Assembly: GCF_900129275.1 (NCBI RefSeq)
Contig: NZ_FQUX01000001.1
Coordinates: 992,001-1,056,000, forward strand
DNA length: 64,000 bases
DNA from: Arenibacter palladensis
GTDB taxonomy: Bacteria > Bacteroidota > Bacteroidia > Flavobacteriales > Flavobacteriaceae
Direction: 5' to 3'
The notes beneath the pieces were generated by a model. It was given only the letters and a program-made list of their open reading frames with translations, did not search any database and was not told the DNA's origin. Shown in pieces: positions 54,308-62,135 of this stretch. Each line of letters opens with the position of its first letter. Positions within the stretch are counted from its first letter, which is position 1. The position numbers and the translations under genes are program-made.

Positions 54308-57300
54308 TTAATTAAGGATTACCTTTCTTAGGGAATTGCCATACGGGGTTTCGAGCAATACGGCATATACTCCAGAGGGCAGACCGGAGATATCGAAGGG
54401 AATGTTATAAGACCGTTCTCCTCTTGCCTTTTCAGAGGCCATTAGGGCGTTGTTGGCGAAATTGAATATCTTGATGCTTATATTTCCTCTTTCGGATAGG
54501 GTTATATCAGCCACGAACTCTCCGCTTGTCGGGTTGGGATAAATGATAAAATCTTCGATAAGTTTTCTTGGGTCCTCTTCCCCTTCACCAGAGTTAAAAG
54601 TCTCATTTTCCACCACTAGCACTTTTTTGGTCTGTTGCGCCCAACACTCCCCAATTTTTGTGATAATTCCAATTACGTATTCTCCAGCTTGGTTGAATAC
54701 AAGTTCGGCTTCGTCAGAATCTTGCTTTATCACCGTGCCACCATCTGGCAAAATCCACTGTTGGGTTTCGGGTAGGGGGTAGCTAATATCCACGGCTATA
54801 AGGGACTCCCCAACAAAAACTTGACTGGAAACTGCGAATTCGGCATTTATTTCATCATCTGTAACGTCAACAAAAATAGCATCCATCGCCAAACAGCCAT
54901 TTTGGTTGGTAACCACTACAGAATAATTGCCACTTTCATTAATTGTAACGCTTGGATCGGAACTGGAAAACCCATTGTCGGAAGTCCAGTTGTAAGTGGC
55001 ATTCGAATCGTCTGCAGTTGCATTCAGCACTAATACCTGTCCATTACAAAGGGTCCTGTCCTCACCCAAATCCACTACTAATGGAATTGGTTCTTCTATT
55101 ACATAAGTTCTTGCTAGAGTGTTATTGCCAAAACCATTGATGTTTACGGTATAATTTCCTGGAGCCAAATTTGTAATATTGTTCGTTGAGGCTCCGGTAT
55201 CCCAACTGTACGTAAATGTTCCGTTACCTTGATTTACAACTACCTCTATGCTGCCATCATTTTCGCCATAACAGCTAGTTTGTGTGATGTTTTCCTCCAC
55301 AATATCGGGTTGGGAAATATCATATATTGCGGTGAGGCTACAGCCGTTGTTATCAGTAATAGAAACTTCGTAGGAGCCTGCGGTTAGATTTGTGATTTCC
55401 TGCGTATTTCCCATTTCCATATTATCCGAAAGTCTAATCCAATTTATAGCATATGGGGTAGTTCCTCCTTCTATTTGAAGTGAGATTTTACCGTCATTTG
55501 CCATGTATTGTGAAACATTGCTCGCAGTAGCATCAACAATGCGAACTGGGTCGGGAGCTGGATTTATCGTTACAGTGGTTTCTTCAAAACAACCATTGTC
55601 ATCAAAGACCTCCAGAGAATATTCCCCTGGTTCCAAATCGATTAAATTTTGGGTATTGGACCCATTGCTCCAGAGAAAATTATATGGCCCGGTACCACCA
55701 GATACGGAGACTTCAATAGCACCTGTTGCGCCACCATTACATAACACACCGGTTAATTCGACTACTGTTATATCCAATACCCCAGGCTGAGTTATGCTTA
55801 TTGGTAAGGACTCTGTCGAAATTGAGTTGGCATCGGTAACCCTGACAAAATATTCTCCCGTGGAGAGATTACCAATAATTTCTGTATCCTCTTCCAAGAT
55901 AGAATTACCGTTTGTTACCTGAAACCATTCGTAGGAATAAGGGGGGACTCCACCTTGAACGGTGGCCATAATTTCACCGAAATCATCTCCGTTACATTCC
56001 AGCATTACTGTTTGAACTAGGTCCACCAGTAGAGTTCCAGGTTCAGCAATAGTTATAGGACTGGATACCAATAGACAGCCAAGGTCGTTGTTGAGGGCAT
56101 AATTATCGTCGGTAATGGTCAGTATGTACTCTCCAGCTTCCAAGTCAATAATATCTTCATTAGTTGAAGTGAATCCATCCGGTCCTGTCCAACTATAACT
56201 CAGGCTTCCAGTCCCTCCGGATGCTGATATACTAATTGCTCCATCTGAGACATTTGCCGCTGAAAGTGGTTGCTGTAGGTCGATAACGAAACTTAATTCT
56301 TGAGGTTCATTGATAATTACTGGATTGGGAGATATAAAATCGCAATTATTACTATCCCTTACATAGACAACTATGCTACCTTGGGCCAGTCCATTAAAGA
56401 AGGGGGAGTTCTGATAATTAATGCCATCCAAGGAATAAGTATAGGCTCCTGTTCCACCAAAGGCTTCTATTTGAACACTGCCATCGGAACCACCAAAGCA
56501 ACTTACATCTGTAGTGAATATATTGGTTATATTGAGTGGTGCACTTGGTTGATTGATCGCAATTGGAGGCGATGAAGTCGTTGTATTGTCATCGGTAACG
56601 GTCAACATATAACTCCCGGCTTCAATGCCAGTAATGTCAGGGCCATCTGTGCCGTTGCTTATTGGAATAGGGCTTCCATCAGTAAAAGTCCATTCATAAA
56701 CGATAGTTCCCTCTCCAGTTACCATTGTGGTAATGCTGCCGGTGGTTTCGCCAAAGCAGTTTACATCTGTTTTAGTAATGTTGTTTATAGACAAGGGACC
56801 AGGTTCTGGTACGAAAAAGGTTTGGGCGAAATAACAACCGTCTATAACACCTTGATTCCCTGGAGAGGTGATTTCCACTGTATAATTACCTGTTACTAAT
56901 ACATCAATATCCTTAGTGGTCCTTGGGATTGTAATTCCAGGTCCGGTCCAACTGTAGGCATAAGGTTCTGTTCCTCCTGACACCTCAAGGTTAATACTGC
57001 CATCTGAACCTCCGGTAGATGTAACGTTGGAAATGCTTTCAGTTACTGAAATTTGTATTGGTTCAATAATTTCTACTGTGGTAGTGAATTCACATAAGTT
57101 ATTATCACGCACAATGACTACATAAGTTCTTGGGGCTAAATCGTTAAATGTATCATCTACTTGAAATCCGAAGCCATCATCGATGGCATATTCATATGGA
57201 GCGGTGCCTCCCAGAGCGTTAATCTGTATACTCCCGTCATTACCACCATAACAAGAAGCCGCCGTAGGTACTACTATTGCCTCCAAAGTCTCTAGGGGTT

Positions 57301-60043
57301 CTGTTACGGTAACGGTGTCAGTAACTTCCGGGTCCCCAGAGGCATCTGTTAGCCTTAGGATATAGATGCCTTCGGTCAAATTAGCAATAGTTGGGGTATT
57401 TGGTGATATAATAGGTTGGCCATCCTGTCGTTCCCATATGTAATTGAAAGGTGCTACACCAGTCACTGCTGCTGATATACTGCCAGTTGCTTCCCCCATA
57501 CAAAGAACGGGTGTAGAGGTAAGACTTGTAATCCCCAATGGACCTGGCTCGTCTATTGTAATTGGAGAGTTAATAATGGGTGAACAGCCATTGGCATCAA
57601 TAATTTGGGCAATGTATTCGCCGGCTTCCAAATTAATTAGATTGGAACTCGTGGATCCAGTTGGAGGTGTAAAAGGTTGACCGTCCTTGGCCCAAGAAAT
57701 CGCATATGCCTCGGCAGGTGGCGAATAGGGTGTTCCTCCAGCTATGTTAAGCGTTATTCCCCCTTGATTTCCACCATTTGTAGTAGCATTTTCAGAAGTC
57801 GACGAGACTGTTAGTTCATCTGGTTCAGAGACCAATACACCAATTACGGGGTCTGCCTCGCAATTATTTTGGTTTCTGAGATAAAGATCATAGAATCCGC
57901 CACGGGTTATCGGAATTGTACCGTTATCAAGAGGGGTCCATGTACCAAAAAAGCCTAATTTGTATTCGTAGCTAGAGCCACCTGAGGCAGTCACCGCAAT
58001 GCCTCCATCTTGGGTCCCAAAACAGCTAATATTATTTGGGGTGGCAGAAGCAATAATAACTTCTTCTGGAGGGTTCATTGTAATGGTGGTACTAACATAT
58101 CCTGAGGGGTCATCAAACTCGGTAAAGCCGGTTGAAGCGACTTTTAAAATATATTCTCCAGGCTCTGATAGGTTGTTTAGAGAAATTGTTTGATTTCCAG
58201 TAGTTTGAATGGGGGACATTACCCCGTTAATAGTCCATTGGTAGTTATAATTAAGCACCCCTCCAGAAATAGTTAGGGTTATACTCCCATTATTTCCATT
58301 TGGACATAATATTTGATTCACTTGCTGATCAACTATCTGCGGGGGAGGAATCGTGGTAACTAAAATATTTTCAGAAGTTAGATTGCAACCGTTACTGTCT
58401 GTTATAGTTATCTTATAGGTGCCAATTCCTAATTCTTGAAATTCAACTTTTTGGTTTAGACTATTGTGGATTAATTCTGGGTTTGTAATAGTTTCAAATT
58501 CGAGAGTAGTTTCATTTTCCTTTGCCAATTCAAAAGTATAATTGGGCGTTCCTCCGTTATAGTTTATACCTATTACACCATTCATAGTGGAACTTGATGA
58601 TGTGATTCCTGGTGAAGGTTTGGTGAAGGTTAGTATAGGAGGTGCAGAAATAATGATTTCTTCAGATGGTAAACTTGTACACTTAGTAGGACTGCGCGCT
58701 AAAAAGATGTATTTTCCGGGTTCTAGGTAAGAAAATGTGGGATTCGAATTCCAGCTCTCATCATCCCCTTGAATACCATATTCTAATGATGTATTTTCAT
58801 TGGGAGCGAAACCGCCGCCAAATCCGTTTATAGTTACTGATCCTTTGTCTCCAAAGCAATTAGGTTGAATGATATTTTCAGAAGGAATGGAAATTGAAAT
58901 TTCGCTTGGCCTAGAAATTCTAAAAGTAGTAGGTGTTATCCCTCCGCTTTTTACTTCAACGGGATTTATAGAATAGTCCACTTCTTGATAAACTATGAAA
59001 TAATCGGCATAATTTAAAGTAGAGCCGTTGGCAGCGATACTGCTTCCACTCAAATCAGTTACAGTTCCACTGTAGCCATTTACATTTGGAGTAAGCGTCA
59101 ATAATGGATCAGATATAGTCTGCTTAGTGGTTCCAGGAAAAGTTGGGTCATTGGCTTTGAGTTCAGTTTCGCTTGGATTCCCTGGATGTGAACCTTCGTA
59201 AAGAAAATAACGCATTTGAAAACCTTCGGCTACATCATCTTCGAAAGTTAAAGTAACGCTGCCGTCATTGTCACCATGGCAGGTTTCGTTATCGGTTATT
59301 GTTAATTCGGGGATAAGGTTCGGTGAACATCCGGCCCAGGAAAATGTTACAATATTTGAGTAATAATTATTTGCGGTATTATGAATTCTAAATTCAATAG
59401 TTTTATTCAAGTTTTCCAATAATACGTTGTAATCGGGGTATAGGTCCAGCAAACTAACATTTTGATAAGATGTTGAACCGCCAAATGGAATAAAATCAAC
59501 ATCATTAACTCCTTTATATTCCCAAATATAGTTTATTGGATGACCTGATGTTGCCTCAAGCCTTATTTGATCTTGGTAACATAAAGGGTCAAGACTTGGG
59601 GCTTCTATTTCTATTTCTTGGAGTATACTTACCATGCCGGACATATACCAGCCTTGGGGGTTGAAATCAGTCATGAAATAACTACTAGCACTAGTGCCTA
59701 TAGAGTTAACACTTCCATTATCAGTGGCATAATACTCGTTGATATACAAATTATTTAAATAAGTTAACGTTGTTGAGGTGGTTCTACCTGAAAAAACTCC
59801 ATCTACGACGGTTGATGGGCCAATGAATGAAGATTCAAATGTTCTATTGAAATTCATTTGAAAACCATCTGGGAAAAATAATCGAAAGTTGGTTAAGGAG
59901 GTTCTGGCTCCTGTGGAACCATTCCAGTCAAAGGAATAAAAACTATAATTCACGTAAACATCATATTCTTGTTCCTGACAAAAAAGGGTATTAGATAAAA
60001 TAAATGCGCAAGAAATTGAAATAACTAGAAATAATTTCCTCAT
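54308..60043 (-). CDS. Large SprB-repeat surface protein with T9SS type A sorting domain
   Basis: 1911 residues with signal peptide (residues 1-22). Residues ~25-240 form a unique N-terminal region with an Ig-like part. From about 250 to 1654 there are about sixteen SprB-type/Ig-like beta repeats of ~75-90 residues, each with GGTxPYxYxW and AGxYxVxxTDxNGC-like phasing. After one PKD-like and one more Ig-like domain, the C-terminal ~80 residues (from FIIYPNPTSGEFVADITL to RKVILN) form a type A CTD for export through the T9SS. It is thus a secreted or surface-anchored adhesin-like protein, related to SprB of gliding motility but not clearly SprB. It lies 3 bp after the FN3 gene. Confidence 0.93.
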   Translation of the reverse strand: MRKLFLVISISCAFILSNTLFCQEQEYDVYVNYSFYSFDWNGSTGARTSLTNFRLFFPDGFQMNFNRTFESSFIGPSTVVDGVFSGRTTSTTLTYLNNLYINEYYATDNGSVNSIGTSASSYFMTDFNPQGWYMSGMVSILQEIEIEAPSLDPLCYQDQIRLEATSGHPINYIWEYKGVNDVDFIPFGGSTSYQNVSLLDLYPDYNVLLENLNKTIEFRIHNTANNYYSNIVTFSWAGCSPNLIPELTITDNETCHGDNDGSVTLTFEDDVAEGFQMRYFLYEGSHPGNPSETELKANDPTFPGTTKQTISDPLLTLTPNVNGYSGTVTDLSGSSIAANGSTLNYADYFIVYQEVDYSINPVEVKSGGITPTTFRISRPSEISISIPSENIIQPNCFGDKGSVTINGFGGGFAPNENTSLEYGIQGDDESWNSNPTFSYLEPGKYIFLARSPTKCTSLPSEEIIISAPPILTFTKPSPGITSSSSTMNGVIGINYNGGTPNYTFELAKENETTLEFETITNPELIHNSLNQKVEFQELGIGTYKITITDSNGCNLTSENILVTTIPPPQIVDQQVNQILCPNGNNGSITLTISGGVLNYNYQWTINGVMSPIQTTGNQTISLNNLSEPGEYILKVASTGFTEFDDPSGYVSTTITMNPPEEVIIASATPNNISCFGTQDGGIAVTASGGSSYEYKLGFFGTWTPLDNGTIPITRGGFYDLYLRNQNNCEADPVIGVLVSEPDELTVSSTSENATTNGGNQGGITLNIAGGTPYSPPAEAYAISWAKDGQPFTPPTGSTSSNLINLEAGEYIAQIIDANGCSPIINSPITIDEPGPLGITSLTSTPVLCMGEATGSISAAVTGVAPFNYIWERQDGQPIISPNTPTIANLTEGIYILRLTDASGDPEVTDTVTVTEPLETLEAIVVPTAASCYGGNDGSIQINALGGTAPYEYAIDDGFGFQVDDTFNDLAPRTYVVIVRDNNLCEFTTTVEIIEPIQISVTESISNVTSTGGSDGSINLEVSGGTEPYAYSWTGPGITIPRTTKDIDVLVTGNYTVEITSPGNQGVIDGCYFAQTFFVPEPGPLSINNITKTDVNCFGETTGSITTMVTGEGTIVYEWTFTDGSPIPISNGTDGPDITGIEAGSYMLTVTDDNTTTSSPPIAINQPSAPLNITNIFTTDVSCFGGSDGSVQIEAFGGTGAYTYSLDGINYQNSPFFNGLAQGSIVVYVRDSNNCDFISPNPVIINEPQELSFVIDLQQPLSAANVSDGAISISASGGTGSLSYSWTGPDGFTSTNEDIIDLEAGEYILTITDDNYALNNDLGCLLVSSPITIAEPGTLLVDLVQTVMLECNGDDFGEIMATVQGGVPPYSYEWFQVTNGNSILEEDTEIIGNLSTGEYFVRVTDANSISTESLPISITQPGVLDITVVELTGVLCNGGATGAIEVSVSGGTGPYNFLWSNGSNTQNLIDLEPGEYSLEVFDDNGCFEETTVTINPAPDPVRIVDATASNVSQYMANDGKISLQIEGGTTPYAINWIRLSDNMEMGNTQEITNLTAGSYEVSITDNNGCSLTAIYDISQPDIVEENITQTSCYGENDGSIEVVVNQGNGTFTYSWDTGASTNNITNLAPGNYTVNINGFGNNTLARTYVIEEPIPLVVDLGEDRTLCNGQVLVLNATADDSNATYNWTSDNGFSSSDPSVTINESGNYSVVVTNQNGCLAMDAIFVDVTDDEINAEFAVSSQVFVGESLIAVDISYPLPETQQWILPDGGTVIKQDSDEAELVFNQAGEYVIGIITKIGECWAQQTKKVLVVENETFNSGEGEEDPRKLIEDFIIYPNPTSGEFVADITLSERGNISIKIFNFANNALMASEKARGERSYNIPFDISGLPSGVYAVLLETPYGNSLRKVILN
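55082..58900 (-). repeat. Five tandem three-domain (A-B-C) super-repeats in the SprB-type protein
   Basis: By residue number of the protein, A units are 382-468, 661-743, 919-997, 1170-1249, 1423-1499; B units 470-568, 744-834, 998-1083, 1250-1337, 1500-1580; C units 569-660, 835-919, 1084-1169, 1338-1422, 1581-1654. A units have two Cys (early and late), B units only a late Cys, C units only an early Cys. The super-unit is about 250-280 residues. Confidence 0.8.
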
Positions 60044-60046
60044 AAC

Positions 60047-62104
60047 CTAATACTTTAAATTAATCTTCTTTATGAAAGTAGTCCGGTTGCCAGGAAGAAC
60101 CATTTGCAACCCATAAGTATAATTTGAATTTATCTCCAAATCCACATCGTTATACCCTTTGGAAGTTCCATTCAAGGTCTTGTATAGCCTTAGCCCCTTG
60201 TCTTCTTTCCCTTTAAATAAACGGTACTCCAAAACATGAAAATCCCTGACTTTCCATGTTAGGTTAATAAACCGCAATTCGCGATTTACGGTTCCAGAAA
60301 ACTTTATATCTTCATCTTTAACTGCCTTTCCGGCCCATGTAACCGAAACTGGTTTGGCAGGGATACTTTCCAATCCAACCGAATCCCTGGCTACCACGGT
60401 ATAACTGAATACATTTGAATCTTGCAATGTAGAATCATGAAAAGTGGAATCTTGTAATGTCTTGGATTCAAATAATTTCTCCCATTGGATATTCTGCTCC
60501 CCTCCAGATTTTCGATATACAATATGTGAGCTAACATCCGGACTGCTACTGGGAATCCAATAAATCCTAATCCCATCTGTAGTTACTTCATAATTGTCCA
60601 GAATAGGCGAAGATGGCGGAAAAATATCCGGTTTGTCCATGACTAACACCTCGGAAAACTTTGAACGATTAAAACGTTGGTCCTCCGCCAATATCTTATA
60701 GTATATTTTTTTATTTAAATTGGCTATTGATACTGTATCCTTATAGTTTTCGTGTTTAAAAGTAGTCTGTGTGATTTCACTAAACTCCGCCTGAGGATTA
60801 TAGGAACGGTAGATTCGATATCCCCCCAAATCTTCTTCCAGATTTTTTAACCAAGACAGTTTAACGACTCCAGTAGTATCTATTGTTCCTTTAAGGCCAA
60901 TTGGGGTAGAGGGGGGCAGGGAATCAACTGGTTGGACCAAAGTGGAATAGGATTCACTTTCCACATTATTTTTGCCCATTGCAACGATGGTAAAATAATT
61001 TACCCTATCCAAACCATCATAGGTTATTTCCCTTGCCGTTATTGGAATATTATCTACTACTGTTAGAAAAGGACCTTTGTTGTGGTTTGCCTTGCGCAGT
61101 TGAAACTTATCAATTAATCTGTTCCCTTCCTCCTTAAATTCCCATCGGAGTATTACCTTATTATCCGTAGGCAGTTCTTTTTGATATATGCGGGGAACAA
61201 AACCCAATGTTTCTTCCGCCTTGCCCTGAACTATGTCAGAACTTGGTCCCGTTTCCCCGAAGGCAGTTTTACCTATAATGCGATAATAGAAATTTGTGTT
61301 ATTGGGTATAGAATCCATATAGAACATGGATATTTCGGAGGCTTCCTTGGGTTGTTGGGCATTGAATATAGGGACCCCGTTTAATGGTTCAAAAGAAATA
61401 TTGTCTCGAGATCTTTCAATTTGGTAATTGGAATAAACATGTTGTAGCAAATTGAAATTCCAGCTCAATGAAACTTTTTTATCAGTAAAGACACCAGCCA
61501 AGCCTATGGGTTTCGGAAGGACTTCGTGCATATCTGGGCTAGCATATACCGTTCCATTGTTAATGGTAATATTATTATGTTGTGGTAAAGCTACCGATAC
61601 AGAATAAACATATTTTTCGCCAGCAATAACCGAAGGGTCCTCTAGGGCCCATCCCGCCAATTTGGAAGCCTCATAGTTTTGTTCTGCAGCTACCAAGGCA
61701 ATAGTAAAACGCTGTTCCAATTCATCGTTTATAGCATAGACAGCACCCATCTGATTTCCAGGAGGACTAACTTCAAAGGTTTCACCATATAAAGCTTGGG
61801 CCAATATAGCTACATTCTGATCTTGTAAGGCAAGTGCCTCCCATTCTTCCAAAGGTTTTGGTCTTAGTGGTTGTGTAACTAATTGTTTCCTTTCTATGGG
61901 TAGCACAGCTTGGCCGTTCCTTGAAATGGTTGCCCGTTCTATCCAAAAGCCTAATTCATTGGCATTCTTCCATGCCAAGGGCTGGTCCACTGCCCATCGC
62001 AATATTACCTTGTTGGGCAAGGAGCGAGCTATAACCTTGACCGAAGCGGTATCTTGAGCCCAGAGGCTTGAGGTTAATAAGAGTAATATAACGAGTCTTT
62101 TCAC
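60047..62104 (-). CDS. Exported protein with multiple fibronectin type III domains
   Basis: 685 residues with signal peptide MKRLVILLLLTSSLWAQ. The N-terminal ~200 residues start with an FN3-like strand (VKVIARSLPNKVILRWAVD) followed by a unique region with GFWIERATISRNG. About five FN3 domains follow, with hallmark WK/SWN and Tyr-rich strands: PIGLAGVFTDKKVSLSWN, TDNKVILRWEF, IGLKGTIDTTGVVKLSWLK, TTDGIRIYWIPSSS and RELRFINLTWKV. No T9SS CTD, lipobox or enzymatic motif. A short LQDSTFHDSTLQDS motif duplication occurs near residue 545. It probably makes a periplasmic or surface complex with the SprB-type protein 3 bp downstream and the large protein upstream. Confidence 0.85.
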   Translation of the reverse strand: MKRLVILLLLTSSLWAQDTASVKVIARSLPNKVILRWAVDQPLAWKNANELGFWIERATISRNGQAVLPIERKQLVTQPLRPKPLEEWEALALQDQNVAILAQALYGETFEVSPPGNQMGAVYAINDELEQRFTIALVAAEQNYEASKLAGWALEDPSVIAGEKYVYSVSVALPQHNNITINNGTVYASPDMHEVLPKPIGLAGVFTDKKVSLSWNFNLLQHVYSNYQIERSRDNISFEPLNGVPIFNAQQPKEASEISMFYMDSIPNNTNFYYRIIGKTAFGETGPSSDIVQGKAEETLGFVPRIYQKELPTDNKVILRWEFKEEGNRLIDKFQLRKANHNKGPFLTVVDNIPITAREITYDGLDRVNYFTIVAMGKNNVESESYSTLVQPVDSLPPSTPIGLKGTIDTTGVVKLSWLKNLEEDLGGYRIYRSYNPQAEFSEITQTTFKHENYKDTVSIANLNKKIYYKILAEDQRFNRSKFSEVLVMDKPDIFPPSSPILDNYEVTTDGIRIYWIPSSSPDVSSHIVYRKSGGEQNIQWEKLFESKTLQDSTFHDSTLQDSNVFSYTVVARDSVGLESIPAKPVSVTWAGKAVKDEDIKFSGTVNRELRFINLTWKVRDFHVLEYRLFKGKEDKGLRLYKTLNGTSKGYNDVDLEINSNYTYGLQMVLPGNRTTFIKKINLKY

Positions 62105-62135
62105 TGTATATTAGTTTTTTTCAATGAGTGGTGAG

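Noticed and set aside
54306..54317. The perfect 12-base palindrome CCTTAATTAAGG at the end of the SprB-type gene as a protein-binding site.
   Set aside because: It overlaps the stop codon of that gene and codons fixed by the conserved T9SS tail; a short AT-rich palindrome is expected by chance.
55082..58900. Loss of Cys in individual SprB repeats as random degeneration.
   Set aside because: The losses follow the same A-B-C order five times, with regular spacing, which random decay would not produce.
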